A stretch of 64,000 nucleotides of DNA, taken from contig NZ_CP058235.1 in assembly GCF_013388295.1 (NCBI RefSeq), forward strand, positions 186,001 through 250,000, read 5' to 3'. Below are positions 30,086-41,409 of this stretch, in pieces. The DNA is from Bartonella alsatica (GTDB taxonomy: Bacteria; Pseudomonadota; Alphaproteobacteria; Rhizobiales; Rhizobiaceae). The number at the start of each line of letters is the position of its first letter. The first letter of the stretch is position 1. A model generated the notes under the pieces. It saw only the letters and a program-made list of their open reading frames with translations, did no database searches and was not told where the DNA came from. The translations under genes were made by a program, and so were the position numbers.

Positions 30086-31408
30086 TCATTTTTGATTGGC
30101 TCGTTTTTTACGTAATTGCTTCCACCACTCAAGACGCTTCGCAATCTCACGCTCAAAACCACGTTCTCGTGGTTGATAAAAATTTTGGCGTCCAAGTTTT
30201 TCAGGAAAATATTCCTGTCCTGAAAAAGCATCTGGTTCATCATGGTCATAACGGTAACCATGCCCATATCCTTCTTCCTTCATAAATTTTGTAGGTGCAT
30301 TAAGAATATGCTTAGGAGGAGGCAAGGAGCCATTTTTGTGCGCGCAATGCATAGCTGCCTTATATGCAAGATATATCGCGTTTGATTTTGGTGCAGTTGC
30401 AATATAAAGACATGCTTGTGCCAAAGCCAACTCTCCTTCTGGTGATCCTAAATAATCATACGCTTCCCTCGCAGCATTACAAATGACCAGAGCTTGCGGA
30501 TCTGCCAAACCTATATCTTCAACAGCCATACGAACTAACCTTCGCCCAATATAGGAAGGATCTTCACCGGCATCAAACATACGCGCTAAATAATAAAGTG
30601 CAGCATCAGGATCAGATCCACGAACTGATTTATGCAAAGCTGAAATGAGATTATAGTGGCCATCTCCCCTTTTATCATAAATCGGAGCACGACGTTGTAT
30701 GATTTTTTGCAAAGTGACAGTATCAAATATTTCGCCTGTTTGTGCAGCAGTACACCAAATTTCCTCTGCCAATGTCAACGCTACCCTTGCATCTCCGTCA
30801 GACATCTCTATCAAAGCATCTCTGGCATCATCATCCAAAGGAAGAAGCATTCCTTCTACTTCTTCAGCACGCTTCAAAAGCATACCTAAACTTTCATTAT
30901 CATGTGGAAAAAATGTCAAAACACGTGCACGAGAAAGAAGAGCAGCATTAAGCTCAAATGAAGGATTCTCCGTTGTTGCTCCTATAAGAATAACAGTACC
31001 ATCTTCCATAACCGGAAGAAAACTATCCTGCTGAGCGCGATTAAATCGATGAATTTCATCGACAAATAAAACTGTTTGCTGTCCAGACATAAAATGAGTC
31101 CGAGCCTTTTCAAAAATCTTTTTAAGCTCAGAAACTCCGGTAAAAATAGCAGAAACTTGCTCAAAAACAAATTTTTTTTCAAGCGCTAATAAGCGTGCTA
31201 CCGTTGTTTTTCCCGTTCCTGGAGGCCCCCAAAAAATCATCGAACTCACTGAACTAGTCGCCAGCATACGTGAGAGTACTCCCTTCTCCCCAACCAAGTG
31301 TTTTTGTCCCATTACAGCATTGAGAGAACGAGGACGCATTCTTTCTGCAAGTGGCCGATTTTTATGAACTTGGAAATCAAAACTTGAAGTAAAAAAATCT
31401 TTATTCAA
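30086..31408 (-). CDS. rarA: Replication-associated recombination protein RarA (MgsA), AAA+ ATPase
   Basis: A 440-residue AAA+ ATPase related to clamp loaders, acting at stalled replication forks. Walker A GPPGTGKTT, Walker B LFVDEIHRFNR, and sensor-1 region GATTENPSFELN are intact. The C-terminal tetramerisation part ends with a basic tail. The preceding degP gene ends only 8 bases upstream, so the two are co-transcribed, a conserved rhizobial arrangement downstream of the ribosomal cluster. Confidence 0.93.
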   Translation of the reverse strand: MNKDFFTSSFDFQVHKNRPLAERMRPRSLNAVMGQKHLVGEKGVLSRMLATSSVSSMIFWGPPGTGKTTVARLLALEKKFVFEQVSAIFTGVSELKKIFEKARTHFMSGQQTVLFVDEIHRFNRAQQDSFLPVMEDGTVILIGATTENPSFELNAALLSRARVLTFFPHDNESLGMLLKRAEEVEGMLLPLDDDARDALIEMSDGDARVALTLAEEIWCTAAQTGEIFDTVTLQKIIQRRAPIYDKRGDGHYNLISALHKSVRGSDPDAALYYLARMFDAGEDPSYIGRRLVRMAVEDIGLADPQALVICNAAREAYDYLGSPEGELALAQACLYIATAPKSNAIYLAYKAAMHCAHKNGSLPPPKHILNAPTKFMKEEGYGHGYRYDHDEPDAFSGQEYFPEKLGRQNFYQPRERGFEREIAKRLEWWKQLRKKRANQK

Positions 31409-31416
31409 AAAAAACC

Positions 31417-32811
31417 TCAGCGAATAAACTGGCGAATATACATACCATCACGTTCATATTCCAATTGCCATACACGTGGACGACCTTGCATAAGAATCTT
31501 TTTCAACTGATTAACTGTTTGAATTTTATGACCATTCACAACACGTAAAATATCTCCTGGACGAAAAATCCCTGCAGCATTGCTCATCTCATCAAGATTG
31601 GTAATCACAACACCTCTTGCAGATATAGGTAGATGAAAACGTCGACTATTTTGCGGTGTCAAATCTAATACTTCAGCACCAGAAAGAGGACCTTCATCAG
31701 TAATCTTTTCAGCATTTGAAAATGCAGATTCCGGTATCGATGAAACGGTTATATGCGTGTTTAAAATTTTTCCACCTCGAAAATATTCTAAAACAAGGCT
31801 GTGCCCAATACCAGATGTCATCAAACGATATCCAAGACCATCTGGACTATCAACGCGCACTCCTTGCACACTCAAAATAACATCGCCCACTTTCAAACCA
31901 GCTTTTGCAGCAGGACTATTTTTGACAACGTCGATAACAAGAGCTCCATAGGGACGTTCTAAACCTAAACCACCCGCAATATCAGGTGTAACATTTTGAA
32001 AAGACGCACCAATGTAAGGCGGTACAAAATATTTTCCACCACGTCTAACAGTATCAAGCATCACTTTTACAAGATTCGCTGGAATGGCAAAACCAATCCC
32101 TACAGAACCACCTGAACGCGAATAAATAGCCGTATTAATCCCAATTAATTGTCCTTTCATATCAATCAAAGCTCCACCAGAATTCCCTGGATTAATGGCA
32201 GCATCTGTTTGAATAAAAAAATCAAAATCAGAAATACCAACACGTGTACGCGCTTGCGCTGAAACAATACCACTTGTGACCGTTTGACCAACACCAAAAG
32301 GATTACCAATTGCTAAGACAAGATCACCAACTTCAACTGCATCAGAATCCCCCAATGCAAGAGCGGGGAATTGCACACTTTTTGCATCAATTTCAAGTAC
32401 AGCAATATCCGTTGCCTCATCTTTTAGCATAATCCTACTTTCAAATTCCCGCCCATCAGAAAGAGCAACTTTAATTTCGTTTGCATCCTTAATTACATGG
32501 TAATTAGTAACGACCAAACCACGCGTATCAACAATCACTCCAGACCCTAATGAAGATTGCTTACGTACAGGCAAATTATTTTGAAAACGACCAAAAAATT
32601 GTTCAAAAAATGGATCCCCTTCAAAAGGTGAACGTGCTCTGATTTGCCGAGCTGCATAAATATTTACAACAGATGGAATAGTCTTTTTAACTAAAGGAGC
32701 AAACGAAAGAGTAATTTCTTTTTGTGTTTGCGGTATTTGAGCATATGCACAATGAAACGATATATGGGACATAATAGCAAAAAAGAGCCACGCCAAAAAA
32801 GAATACTTCAT
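31417..32811 (-). CDS. degP: Periplasmic serine protease, DegP/HtrA family
   Basis: A 464-residue trypsin-like protease with two PDZ domains and an N-terminal signal peptide (hydrophobic FLAWLFFAIM, cleavage probably after AYA). The catalytic triad is visible: His in TNYHVIKD, Asp in ATDIAVLEID, Ser in NPGNSGGALID. PDZ1 follows at about residues 260-350, and PDZ2 covers the end (VVITNLDEMSNAAGIFRPGD). It degrades or refolds misfolded envelope proteins. It is followed directly by rarA. It lacks the long Q-linker of classical DegP, closer to DegQ/DegS-type length. Confidence 0.93.
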   Translation of the reverse strand: MKYSFLAWLFFAIMSHISFHCAYAQIPQTQKEITLSFAPLVKKTIPSVVNIYAARQIRARSPFEGDPFFEQFFGRFQNNLPVRKQSSLGSGVIVDTRGLVVTNYHVIKDANEIKVALSDGREFESRIMLKDEATDIAVLEIDAKSVQFPALALGDSDAVEVGDLVLAIGNPFGVGQTVTSGIVSAQARTRVGISDFDFFIQTDAAINPGNSGGALIDMKGQLIGINTAIYSRSGGSVGIGFAIPANLVKVMLDTVRRGGKYFVPPYIGASFQNVTPDIAGGLGLERPYGALVIDVVKNSPAAKAGLKVGDVILSVQGVRVDSPDGLGYRLMTSGIGHSLVLEYFRGGKILNTHITVSSIPESAFSNAEKITDEGPLSGAEVLDLTPQNSRRFHLPISARGVVITNLDEMSNAAGIFRPGDILRVVNGHKIQTVNQLKKILMQGRPRVWQLEYERDGMYIRQFIR

Positions 32812-33019
32812 TAATCACTCCTCAAAATAATCCACTCTTTATATTAACAGGATAAGAAATCTTCTCATCATCCATAAGCTCAAGGTTTCCATTAATATTT
32901 ATAATGAAGAAAAAAACAACTATTTGAACAATAAATATTATAAAAATCAAATAACTCAATATTTTTCAACTTTCTCTCATGTTTATCTATAACACAAAAC
33001 TGACTCTGAAGTGCCCATT

Positions 33020-33046
33020 AAAAAAACCGCCCGTAAAAGGCGGTTT
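33020..33046 (-). terminator. Rho-independent terminator of the ribosomal superoperon
   Basis: On the minus strand AAACCGCC and GGCGGTTT form a perfect 8-bp, GC-rich stem around a 7-base loop, followed by a run of T (A-run at 33021-33026 on the plus strand). It lies about 31 bases past the rplQ stop and separates the ribosomal cluster from degP-rarA. Confidence 0.9.
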
Positions 33047-33077
33047 CCTAAAATTTAACAGAAAAAATACTTTATTT

Positions 33078-33506
33078 TTACGAAGAAACTTCTTTTTGAT
33101 TTGCAGCATCCTCCGTACGCACACGGTCTACAGCACCCTTCGCATCAATATCACGATCAACAAACTCTATAACAGCCATGGGAGCATTATCGCCAGTACG
33201 AAACCCTGCTTTCATAATACGCAAATATCCACCATTGCGCGACGCATAACGTGGTGCAAGCGTATCAAATAATTTTGCCACCTTTCCCCCATCACGAAGT
33301 GCTGCAATTGCTTGTCGACGCGCGTGTAAACCTCCACGCTTACCAAGCGTTACTAACTTTTCAACAATAGGGCGAATTTCTTTAGCCTTTGGAAGAGTTG
33401 TCAAAATCTGCTCATGTTCGATCAGCGAAATTGCCATATTAGCAAACATCGCTTTACGATGACTGGCAGTCCGATTTAACTTGCGGCCTGACTTGCTATG
33501 TCGCAT
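33078..33506 (-). CDS. rplQ: 50S ribosomal protein L17
   Basis: A 142-residue L17, last gene of the alpha operon. The conserved start [17 protein letters not shown] and the segment [20 protein letters not shown] identify it. L17 lies near the peptide exit tunnel of the large subunit. The C-terminal tail ([18 protein letters not shown]) is longer than in E. coli (127 residues), as is usual in alphaproteobacteria. It lies 24 bases after rpoA and ends at a strong terminator. Confidence 0.97.
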   Translation of the reverse strand: MRHSKSGRKLNRTASHRKAMFANMAISLIEHEQILTTLPKAKEIRPIVEKLVTLGKRGGLHARRQAIAALRDGGKVAKLFDTLAPRYASRNGGYLRIMKAGFRTGDNAPMAVIEFVDRDIDAKGAVDRVRTEDAANQKEVSS

Positions 33507-33530
33507 GAGCCTTCTCCTTAAATTCTAGTT

Positions 33531-34544
33531 TTAATACTGATCTTCATAGCGTTTTGCAAGATCATCAATGTTTTCAGGTGGCCATGCAGGAACTTCCATA
33601 CCAAGATGCAATCCCATACATGCTAAAACTTCTTTAATCTCATTTAACGACTTGCGTCCAAAGTTCGGTGTACGAAGCATTTCAGCTTCTGTCTTCTGAA
33701 TAAGATCACCAATATAGACAATATTATCATTCTTAAGACAATTCGCCGAACGAACTGAAAGTTCTAACTCATCCACTTTCTTGAGAAGCGCAGGATTAAA
33801 AGCAAGCTCTGAATCAGATTCTTCAACAATTTCCTTTTGAGGCTCCTCAAAATTAACAAACAACGATAATTGATCTTGAAGAATACGCGCTGCAAAAGCA
33901 ACAGCATCTTCTCCATTAACAGCACCATTTGTTTCAATGGTGAGCGTTAATTTATCGTAGTCCAGAACTTGACCTTCACGTGTATTTTCTACTTTATAGG
34001 ATACTTTACGAATTGGTGAATAAAGACTGTCAACTGGGATAAGACCTATTCGTCCATCATCAGCACAATTGCGATCAGATGGAACATACCCCTTCCCTGT
34101 ATTGACAATAAACTCCATACGAATTTCAGCACCCTCATCAAGAGTGCAGATAACATGCTCTGGATTCAGAATTTCCATATCTCCAACAGTACTGATATCC
34201 CCAGCTCTTACAACACCAGGACCCTCTTTATAAATAACAACCCGTTTAGGCCCCTCTTCTTCCATACGAAGCGCAATTTCCTTTATATTAAGAATAATAT
34301 CTGTAACATCTTCACGAACACCCGGAATTGATGAAAATTCGTGTAACACACCATCAATCTGCACAGCAGTAATTGCAGCACCACGAAGCGACGATAATAA
34401 TACACGACGAAGCGCATTCCCTAATGTTAAGCCAAAACCACGCTCAAGAGGTTCAGCAATTACGCTCAAAATATTTGGATTATCATGCGTACAAAATTCA
34501 ACCTTATTGGGTTTAATCAGTTCTTGCCAGTTTTTCTGGATCAT
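33531..34544 (-). CDS. rpoA: RNA polymerase alpha subunit
   Basis: A 337-residue alpha subunit. The N-terminal domain ([18 protein letters not shown]) dimerises and nucleates polymerase assembly. The C-terminal domain ([20 protein letters not shown], then [11 protein letters not shown]) binds UP elements and activators. The frame is open to an ATG at 34577, adding 11 residues. I prefer the internal ATG at 34544, which gives the family start [13 protein letters not shown]; the longer form cannot be excluded. It lies between rpsK and rplQ in the canonical order. Confidence 0.95.
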   Translation of the reverse strand: MIQKNWQELIKPNKVEFCTHDNPNILSVIAEPLERGFGLTLGNALRRVLLSSLRGAAITAVQIDGVLHEFSSIPGVREDVTDIILNIKEIALRMEEEGPKRVVIYKEGPGVVRAGDISTVGDMEILNPEHVICTLDEGAEIRMEFIVNTGKGYVPSDRNCADDGRIGLIPVDSLYSPIRKVSYKVENTREGQVLDYDKLTLTIETNGAVNGEDAVAFAARILQDQLSLFVNFEEPQKEIVEESDSELAFNPALLKKVDELELSVRSANCLKNDNIVYIGDLIQKTEAEMLRTPNFGRKSLNEIKEVLACMGLHLGMEVPAWPPENIDDLAKRYEDQY

Positions 34545-34638
34545 ATCTTTATTCCCGTTCTTTACTTCCGCTACCATTCACTCGTAACGGCTAATGTGAA
34601 CATCAGAAGAGCTTCTGATAACAAAAAACAATACCCAA

Positions 34639-35028
34639 TTAAACGCGCCGCCTTTTTCGTGGACGACATCCATTATGAGGAATTGGTGTGACATCACGAA
34701 TGGAAGTAATGACAAAACCAACAGATTGCAACGCACGCAAAGCGGACTCACGACCTGACCCAGGACCACAAACCTCAACCTCCAACGAACGCATACCATG
34801 CTCCTGCGCTTTTCTAGCACAATCTTCTGCAGCAACCTGAGCCGCAAAAGGTGTAGATTTCCGAGAGCCTTTAAACCCCTGAGCCCCAGCAGATGACCAA
34901 GCAATTGTATTTCCTTGAGCATCAGTAATGGTAATCATTGTATTGTTAAATGTTGAATTGATATGTACAACACCTGATGAAATATTTTTGCGCTCGCGAC
35001 GACGAACACGTGTGGCTTCCTTGGCCAT
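34639..35028 (-). CDS. rpsK: 30S ribosomal protein S11
   Basis: A 129-residue S11, a platform protein contacting the mRNA near the E site. Diagnostic are the central [15 protein letters not shown] and the C-terminal [19 protein letters not shown]. Full length, with the basic tail intact. It sits between rpsM and rpoA in the alpha operon. Confidence 0.97.
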   Translation of the reverse strand: MAKEATRVRRRERKNISSGVVHINSTFNNTMITITDAQGNTIAWSSAGAQGFKGSRKSTPFAAQVAAEDCARKAQEHGMRSLEVEVCGPGSGRESALRALQSVGFVITSIRDVTPIPHNGCRPRKRRRV

Positions 35029-35149
35029 ATGCTTCCTTTCAACGATCTCCTCACTGCCGTAACACCAACAGCTCCACCCTTTTTGTTCTTGTTAAAAAAT
35101 TTAACAATAAAGAGAATATAAAAACAAGATTCTTTTTCTAAAAAAGAAT

Positions 35150-35518
35150 TTACTTTTTCTTACCAGCAATTGCTTTAGCTGGCCCCTTACGCGTACGTGC
35201 ATTTGTATGTGTACGTTGCCCTCGAACAGGCAAGGAACGACGGTGACGCAAACCACGATAACAACCAAGATCCATCAAACGCTTAACATTCATGGCAACC
35301 TCACGGCGAAGATCTCCCTCAACTTGATAACCTTGATCTATCGCTTCACGAATTTGCAATACTTCCGCATCTGAAAGTTCATGCACACGACATCCCACGG
35401 GAATACCAACCTTTTTAATAATTTCTTGAGCAAATTTTGGTCCAATCCCGTGGATATATTGAAGCGCAACAATTACACGCTTATTTGTCGGGATATTGAC
35501 GCCAGCAATACGAGCCAC
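35150..35518 (-). CDS. rpsM: 30S ribosomal protein S13
   Basis: A 122-residue S13 of the small-subunit head, contacting the P-site tRNA and bridging to the 50S subunit. It starts [15 protein letters not shown] and contains [17 protein letters not shown], with the basic tail [11 protein letters not shown] that reaches the P site. Upstream lies a 176-base gap after adk, larger than most gaps in this cluster, so an internal promoter is possible there, though none is clear. Confidence 0.97.
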   Translation of the reverse strand: MARIAGVNIPTNKRVIVALQYIHGIGPKFAQEIIKKVGIPVGCRVHELSDAEVLQIREAIDQGYQVEGDLRREVAMNVKRLMDLGCYRGLRHRRSLPVRGQRTHTNARTRKGPAKAIAGKKK

Positions 35519-35694
35519 GCCTACTCTCCTTGATCATGTTGACAATTAAACATAAAATACCCAATGCACCTTATAGAAAAAACGTCCCAGCATAAATATA
35601 CTGCGAATCCAATTATTTTACTGAATAAATAAAATCACTTCTGATAGATTTTAGTGAAAAAGTCAATACTTTTCATTTATTCCTAAAAAATTCC

Positions 35695-36273
35695 TTATTG
35701 CAAAAAACTTCTAATCACATGTGATACCTCAGTAACATCCATCATTCCATCAACCACTTTCAATAATCCTCTTTCTGAATAAAATTTCGATAGAGGAATT
35801 GTTTTTTCACGATATTCTACTAATCGCTTCGCAAAAGCAACAGAATTATCATCTGAACGAACCTGATCACCAGTAGCTATTGCTTCTTTAACGCGTTTTT
35901 TCATCCGCTCAATCAACACATCTTCATCAACACTCAATTCGATAACAGCATCAAGCTGCATATTCTTTGAGTACAAAATCTGTTGCAATGCTTCTGCCTG
36001 TCCTACAGTCCGTGGATATCCATCTAAGATAAAACCGTTTACACAATCATTTTGGTCAATTCGATCCGATACAATTTGATTGACAATATCATCAGAAACC
36101 AAAGCCCCAGAACTCATAATAGCTTTAGCTTTTTTACCAATTTCGGTCTCTTTAGAAATAACTTCACGCAACATATCACCTGTTGATAACTGAGGAATAT
36201 TATACACCTTCGTCAACATTTTAGCTTGTGTACCTTTTCCAGCTCCAGGAGGACCTAAAAGAATAACCTTCAT
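35695..36273 (-). CDS. adk: Adenylate kinase
   Basis: A 192-residue adenylate kinase interconverting ATP + AMP and 2 ADP. The P-loop [10 protein letters not shown] (residues ~7-16), the AMP-site [10 protein letters not shown] and [17 protein letters not shown] are intact. It is the short type: the LID is reduced ([16 protein letters not shown]) and lacks the zinc-like four-residue site of long forms, as usual for alphaproteobacteria. Its ATG overlaps the secY stop by four bases (ATGA), implying translational coupling. Confidence 0.96.
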   Translation of the reverse strand: MKVILLGPPGAGKGTQAKMLTKVYNIPQLSTGDMLREVISKETEIGKKAKAIMSSGALVSDDIVNQIVSDRIDQNDCVNGFILDGYPRTVGQAEALQQILYSKNMQLDAVIELSVDEDVLIERMKKRVKEAIATGDQVRSDDNSVAFAKRLVEYREKTIPLSKFYSERGLLKVVDGMMDVTEVSHVIRSFLQ

Positions 36274-37616
36274 CGATTCCTTTTACCTCCACGAAGTTTT
36301 GACTTTTTAATCAACCCTTCATATTGGTGCGCAATAAGATATCCTTGAATTTGAGCAACTGTATCAAGCGTAACAGTAACAACAATTAACAAAGATGTCC
36401 CCCCAAGATAAAAAGGAACCTGTAGTGCAGATATCATAAATTCAGGTAACAAACAAACCAAAATAATATAAACTGCCCCCACGACAGTAATACGTGTCAA
36501 AACATAATCAATGTATTCAGCCGTACGTTCACCAGGACGGATGCCTGGGATAAAACCAGAATGCTTTTTTAACTGATCTGCTGTATCACTTGGATTAAAC
36601 ACAATAGCCGTATAAAAAAAGCAAAAAAACGCCATTAAAAGCGCATAAACAATCATATAAAGTGGCTGCCCATGATTAAGAGAATAAGAAACAGCCTGAA
36701 TCCATTGTGGCATTTTATCAGAAAAATTATTAATAGTTGCAGGCAATAATAACAAAGATGAAGCAAAAATTGGCGGAATAACACCGGCAGTATTCAGTTT
36801 TAAAGGGAGATGTGACATATCTCCTTGAAAAATTTGATTACCAACTTGACGTTTAGGATATTGTATAAGGATTCGCCGCTGCGCACGTTCTACAAAAACA
36901 ATAATTCCTATAACAGAAATAACAATAAAAAAGATTCCTATTAACAAAAAAGTCGATAAATCAGCCTGACTATGAGCAGTTAAAAGTTGAGCAAAGGTGG
37001 AAGGGAGATTAGCCACGATACCTGTAAAAATAATAAGAGAAACTCCATTACCAACACCACGAGATGTAATTTGCTCACCAAGCCACATTAAAAACATCGT
37101 TCCACCAACAAGTGTAATAACGGAAGAAATACGAAACATAACCCCTGGTTCTATAACAATTTGAAGCCCTGTACCTATACCTGTTTCAAGTGCAACCGCG
37201 ATACCAAATGCTTGTAAAATCGCTAACACTACTGTTACATACCGAGTATACTGATTAATAATCTTACGACCAACTTCTCCCTCTTTTTTAAGAGTTTCCA
37301 ACGAAGGAATAACTGAGGTTAGCAATTGCACAATAATTGATGCCGATATATAAGGCATAATTCCCAATGCAAAAATTGCCATCCGTCCAACAGCACCTCC
37401 AGCAAACATATTAAACAATCCCAAAACACCAGATGCATGATGTTCAAATGTCTGCCGTAAAGAATCAATATTAATACCAGGAAGAGAAATATAAGTACCA
37501 AAACGATAGACAAGAAGCGCAGCTAGAGTAAACCAAATGCGTTTTTTTAATTCGGTTGCACGTGAAAAAGTACCAAAGTTTATATTGGAAGCAAATTGCT
37601 CTGCTGCTGATGCCAT
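36270..37616 (-). CDS. secY: Preprotein translocase subunit SecY
   Basis: The 448-residue channel-forming subunit of the SecYEG translocon, with ten predicted transmembrane helices. Recognisable conserved parts: [10 protein letters not shown], the plug/TM2 region [16 protein letters not shown], the cytoplasmic loop [13 protein letters not shown], and [16 protein letters not shown]. It exports proteins such as DegP, the TolC-family protein and the solute-binding protein of this window. It overlaps adk by four bases and follows rplO after a 158-base gap. Confidence 0.97.
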   Translation of the reverse strand: MASAAEQFASNINFGTFSRATELKKRIWFTLAALLVYRFGTYISLPGINIDSLRQTFEHHASGVLGLFNMFAGGAVGRMAIFALGIMPYISASIIVQLLTSVIPSLETLKKEGEVGRKIINQYTRYVTVVLAILQAFGIAVALETGIGTGLQIVIEPGVMFRISSVITLVGGTMFLMWLGEQITSRGVGNGVSLIIFTGIVANLPSTFAQLLTAHSQADLSTFLLIGIFFIVISVIGIIVFVERAQRRILIQYPKRQVGNQIFQGDMSHLPLKLNTAGVIPPIFASSLLLLPATINNFSDKMPQWIQAVSYSLNHGQPLYMIVYALLMAFFCFFYTAIVFNPSDTADQLKKHSGFIPGIRPGERTAEYIDYVLTRITVVGAVYIILVCLLPEFMISALQVPFYLGGTSLLIVVTVTLDTVAQIQGYLIAHQYEGLIKKSKLRGGKRNR

Positions 37617-37774
37617 AAAACGTCTCCAGTCTACACCCCAGTTCTTAAACTCACAGAAGTATAACTTTAAAAATTCATACTGTCATACACACATAAATGC
37701 AAAATTTAAATACCTCTCCATAAAAGATACCTTGAAATGAAATCTCTTCACAACTTTATTTATATGAAAAGAAT

Positions 37775-38242
37775 TCATTGAACAGGCTCAGGAAAAATAA
37801 CCTGACCACCTACTTTCTCAATCTTAATACGAGCAGCTTGAGAAGCACCAGAAACATGAAATACAATCTTAGCTTTTAATTCACCATCAGAAAGAAGACG
37901 CACTCCATTCTTCACACGACGAATAATACCAGCTTCTTTTAGTGCAATAATATCAACAGGCTTTTCAATATTTAATTTACCTGCATCAACCGCCAACTGA
38001 ACACGTCCCAGCGAAACTTCGTTATAAGTTTTGGAAAAAAAATTTCTAAATCCACGCTTTGGCAAACGACGATAGATAGGCATTTGCCCACCTTCAAAAC
38101 CATTAAGTGAAACACCAGAACGTGATCTTTGCCCTTTTACACCACGACCACCAGTTTTACCAGTACCAGAACCAATACCACGGCCAACACGTTTACGATC
38201 TTTTGCTGCGCCTTTACGATCACGTAGTTCATTGAGTTTCAT
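37775..38242 (-). CDS. rplO: 50S ribosomal protein L15
   Basis: A 155-residue L15, a late-assembly protein of the large subunit. The Gly/Arg-rich N-terminal extension ([21 protein letters not shown]) and the motif [15 protein letters not shown] are diagnostic. A normal-length globular C-terminal domain follows. It is preceded by rpmD with 20 bases between. Confidence 0.97.
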   Translation of the reverse strand: MKLNELRDRKGAAKDRKRVGRGIGSGTGKTGGRGVKGQRSRSGVSLNGFEGGQMPIYRRLPKRGFRNFFSKTYNEVSLGRVQLAVDAGKLNIEKPVDIIALKEAGIIRRVKNGVRLLSDGELKAKIVFHVSGASQAARIKIEKVGGQVIFPEPVQ

Positions 38243-38262
38243 ATCTTATACTCCCGCAACCT

Positions 38263-38469
38263 TTAATCTTCATCTATAATGCGAACAAGATGACGAACTT
38301 TAGCAATCATACCCCGCACACAAAGCGTATCTTTTAAAATACGCCGCCTCCGCATTTTATTTAATCCAAGCCCTTTTAAGGTTGAGCGTTGAACCCGTGA
38401 ATTCCGAATGGGACTTCCAATTTGTTCTATCGTCACAGTTTTATCACTCTGAGATTTCTTCTGAACCAT
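38263..38469 (-). CDS. rpmD: 50S ribosomal protein L30
   Basis: A 68-residue L30. The core [21 protein letters not shown] and the ending [14 protein letters not shown] match the family, with the slightly extended N-terminus ([10 protein letters not shown]) seen in alphaproteobacteria. It occupies the canonical place between rpsE and rplO. Confidence 0.96.
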   Translation of the reverse strand: MVQKKSQSDKTVTIEQIGSPIRNSRVQRSTLKGLGLNKMRRRRILKDTLCVRGMIAKVRHLVRIIDED

Positions 38470-38500
38470 TTCTTAATTCCTTTTCTGACAATCTCAGAAA

Positions 38501-39049
38501 CTAACTTTCTGCATCAACTAAATGCCGACGACGCGCCTGTAAAGTCGAATATTTTATTCCACGTTGAGCCGCAATATCCCTAGGATGCATTTGATGTTTT
38601 AATGCTTCAAATGTCGCCCGTACCATATTATAAGGATTAGATGAACCTAGTGATTTTGCAACAACATCTTGTATACCAAGAGTTTCAAAAATAGCACGCA
38701 TGGGTCCACCAGCAATAATACCGGTACCAGCAGAAGCCGAACGTAACAAAACACGACCAGCTCCGTGCCGTCCTTCAAGATCATGATGCAATGTTCGCCC
38801 AGACCGGAGCGGAACATAAATCATCCCACGCTTTGCAGCTTCTGTAGCTTTACGAACTGCTTCTGGTACTTCACGAGCTTTACCATGGCCAAAACCTACA
38901 CGCCCTTTTTGATCTCCAACAACAACAAGAGCAGCAAAACCAAAACGCCGACCACCCTTCACAACTTTAGCAACACGATTAATATGAACAAGCCTATCGA
39001 CAAATTCACCATCACGTTCATCTCGCTCACCACGCTCTTTCTGTGCCAT
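38501..39049 (-). CDS. rpsE: 30S ribosomal protein S5
   Basis: A 182-residue S5 at the mRNA entrance, important for accuracy. The dsRNA-binding-like N-terminal domain ([24 protein letters not shown]) and the C-terminal [24 protein letters not shown] are intact. The VKGGRRF loop, where spectinomycin-resistance changes occur, looks wild type. Length is normal for alphaproteobacteria, with a charged N-terminal extension. Confidence 0.97.
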   Translation of the reverse strand: MAQKERGERDERDGEFVDRLVHINRVAKVVKGGRRFGFAALVVVGDQKGRVGFGHGKAREVPEAVRKATEAAKRGMIYVPLRSGRTLHHDLEGRHGAGRVLLRSASAGTGIIAGGPMRAIFETLGIQDVVAKSLGSSNPYNMVRATFEALKHQMHPRDIAAQRGIKYSTLQARRRHLVDAES

Positions 39050-39163
39050 TCCTCATTCCTTTTTCTTTTCCGGAAGCACGCTAACAAAGTCCCATCACTA
39101 AATCAGAGGAACTTACACGAAACACCCTAAAATTTTCTTACTCAAATTTCCAAATAAAATAAT

Positions 39164-39526
39164 TTAGAAACTCAAACCACCCTCACGAGCAGCTTCAGCC
39201 AAAGCTTTTACTCTACCATGGTAAACATATGCTCCACGGTCAAAAACTACCTCATTAACACCAGCTTGCTTTGCACGTTCAGCAATCAATTTACCAACAG
39301 CAAAAGCTGCTTCTTTATCAGCTCCACTTTTTAACACTTTTTTCAAATCACCTTCAAGAGTAGACGCCGAAACAAGAGTACACCCATGCAAATCATCGAT
39401 AATTTGAGCATAGATATTCTGATTTGAACGGTAAACACTAAGACGTGGACGACCACTAGAAACCATTTTAATTCGACGACGAACACGCCGCGCACGACGC
39501 TGGATAATGTCTTTAGATGAAGTCAT
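39164..39526 (-). CDS. rplR: 50S ribosomal protein L18
   Basis: A 120-residue L18 that binds 5S rRNA with L5 and L25-like proteins. Basic N-terminus ([11 protein letters not shown]), then [17 protein letters not shown] and the C-terminal [25 protein letters not shown] are diagnostic. The gap of 114 bases before rpsE is unusually long for this cluster. Confidence 0.97.
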   Translation of the reverse strand: MTSSKDIIQRRARRVRRRIKMVSSGRPRLSVYRSNQNIYAQIIDDLHGCTLVSASTLEGDLKKVLKSGADKEAAFAVGKLIAERAKQAGVNEVVFDRGAYVYHGRVKALAEAAREGGLSF

Positions 39527-39538
39527 AATACAAAATCC

Positions 39539-40072
39539 TTACTTCTTTTTACCTTCTTTACGGAAGATGTGCTCATCAGCATGCTTAACACCTTTACCCT
39601 TGTAAGGCTCAGGTCTACGATATTCACGAATTTCTGCTGCGACTTGCCCAACTTGCTGCTTATTAATTCCAGAAATAACAATTTCTGTAGGCTTAGGAAC
39701 TGTTACAGTAACACCCGAAGGCACTTTATAAATCACATCGTGTGAAAAACCTAATGATAACTGAATATCCCTACCCTGCAAAGCAGCACGATAACCAACC
39801 CCGTTGATCTCTAACCTCTTTTCAAAACCATCCTTCACACCACAAAAAATATTTTCAATCATTGAGCGCGACATACCCCATTTAGAGCGAGCATCTTTTG
39901 ATTGATCCCGTGGAGAAACCGATATAGCATTATCCTCAAATTTCACTATGACTTCATCATTCACGACATAACTCAGCTCACCTTTTGGACCTTTTGCTTT
40001 AACAAGCTGACCTTCAACAGTTGCTGTAACCCCAGAAGGAATTGAAATGGGCTTTTTACCAATACGAGACAT
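39539..40072 (-). CDS. rplF: 50S ribosomal protein L6
   Basis: A 177-residue L6 near the factor-binding site of the large subunit. It starts [15 protein letters not shown] and ends with the conserved [21 protein letters not shown] in segments. Two L6 repeats are evident. It lies between rpsH and rplR with a 12-base gap to the latter. Confidence 0.97.
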   Translation of the reverse strand: MSRIGKKPISIPSGVTATVEGQLVKAKGPKGELSYVVNDEVIVKFEDNAISVSPRDQSKDARSKWGMSRSMIENIFCGVKDGFEKRLEINGVGYRAALQGRDIQLSLGFSHDVIYKVPSGVTVTVPKPTEIVISGINKQQVGQVAAEIREYRRPEPYKGKGVKHADEHIFRKEGKKK

Positions 40073-40110
40073 TGCTTTAACCTACTTTTCTTCTGTTTTC
40101 TTACAATAAC

Positions 40111-40509
40111 TTAGAAAACACGACAAAGGAGTTCTCCACCGACATTTTGTTCACGCGCCTCATGATCAGCTATAACTCCTTTAGGAGTTGATAAAATAGA
40201 AATACCAAGTCCATTTGCCACTTGAGGAAGCGATTTAGCAGAAACATACACACGACGCCCTGGCTTTGAAACACGTGAAATATCACGAATAGCAGCTAAT
40301 CCTTCAAAATATTTTAACTCTATTTCAATTTCAGACTTCCCATCACCTAAATGGATCTGATTATATCCGCGAATGTAACCTTCTGACTGAAGAACATCAA
40401 GAACGCGCGCACGAAGTTTGGAAGAAGGCGTAACCACTTTGCTTTTTTTACGACTAAGTGCATTACGAATACGTGCCAACATATCACCAAGAGGATCAGA
40501 CATAGACAT
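40111..40509 (-). CDS. rpsH: 30S ribosomal protein S8
   Basis: A 132-residue S8 that binds the central domain of 16S rRNA and, in many bacteria, represses the spc operon. It begins [17 protein letters not shown] and ends [19 protein letters not shown] plus GGELLCRVF. The frame is open further upstream to 40584, but that would run through the end of rpsN. The ATG at 40509 has GAGGAG 8 bases upstream and gives the standard length. Confidence 0.96.
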   Translation of the reverse strand: MSMSDPLGDMLARIRNALSRKKSKVVTPSSKLRARVLDVLQSEGYIRGYNQIHLGDGKSEIEIELKYFEGLAAIRDISRVSKPGRRVYVSAKSLPQVANGLGISILSTPKGVIADHEAREQNVGGELLCRVF

Positions 40510-40522
40510 TGATAATCTCCTC

Positions 40523-40828
40523 TCACCAACTAGACTTAACAATGCCCGGAATATGTCCGATAGAACCAAGTTCACGCAATGCAATCCGCGACATTTTTAA
40601 TTTACGATAATAAGCCCGAGGACGCCCTGAAACTTCACAGCGATTACGAACACGAACTTTTGCAGAATTACGTGGCAACTCTGCCAATTGAACAGAGGCC
40701 CTAAAACGTTCTTCCAGAGAAATCTTCTGATCCATAACAATCTCTTTTAAACGCGCACGACGCGCAGCATAACGCTTTACCATCATTTCACGACGCTTAT
40801 TTTTTTCAACGGCACTTACTTTAGCCAT
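40523..40828 (-). CDS. rpsN: 30S ribosomal protein S14
   Basis: A 101-residue S14 of the long, zinc-free type: the C-terminal region ([20 protein letters not shown]) has one Cys and no CxxC pairs. It starts [16 protein letters not shown]. It is a head protein of the small subunit. Only one S14 gene is seen in the window, in its canonical spc-operon place. Confidence 0.97.
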   Translation of the reverse strand: MAKVSAVEKNKRREMMVKRYAARRARLKEIVMDQKISLEERFRASVQLAELPRNSAKVRVRNRCEVSGRPRAYYRKLKMSRIALRELGSIGHIPGIVKSSW

Positions 40829-40851
40829 AATTTACCTCACTACATTTGCCG

Positions 40852-41409
40852 TTACGAACGAAAAGGAAAATTAAAAGCACGCAACAATTCACGTGCCTCA
40901 TCATCCGTTTTTGCTGTCGTGCAAACGATAATATCCATGCCCCAAATTTGATCAACTTTATCATAGTTAATTTCTGGAAACACAATGTGCTCTTTAATAC
41001 CCATAGCAAAATTACCACGACCATCAAAGCTTTTTGGATTCAAACCACGAAAATCACGAACGCGTGGAAGCGCAATCGTAATAAGACGATCTAAAAACTC
41101 AAACATACGATCTTTACGCAATGTAACCTTAGCCCCAAGCGGCATTCCTTCACGAACCTTAAAGGTCGCAATAGAATTACGTGCACGAGTAACAACAGCC
41201 TTCTGACCTGTTATTAATCCTAAATCCTCAGCAGCAAAAGAAGGTTTTTTGGAATCAGCATTTGCCTCCCCAATCCCCATATTAATCACAATTTTATCAA
41301 CCCGCGGAATTTGCATTACATTCTTATAATGAAATTTTTCTTGAAGGATTTTACGAACAACCTCAAAATAATGCGTCTTCATGCGTGGTGTTTGTTTTTC
41401 TTCAGCCAT
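40852..41409 (-). CDS. rplE: 50S ribosomal protein L5
   Basis: A 185-residue L5, which binds 5S rRNA and forms the central protuberance. Conserved parts: [36 protein letters not shown] in segments, and [16 protein letters not shown]. Its start overlaps the end of rplX by 8 bases, indicating translational coupling. Confidence 0.97.
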   Translation of the reverse strand: MAEEKQTPRMKTHYFEVVRKILQEKFHYKNVMQIPRVDKIVINMGIGEANADSKKPSFAAEDLGLITGQKAVVTRARNSIATFKVREGMPLGAKVTLRKDRMFEFLDRLITIALPRVRDFRGLNPKSFDGRGNFAMGIKEHIVFPEINYDKVDQIWGMDIIVCTTAKTDDEARELLRAFNFPFRS

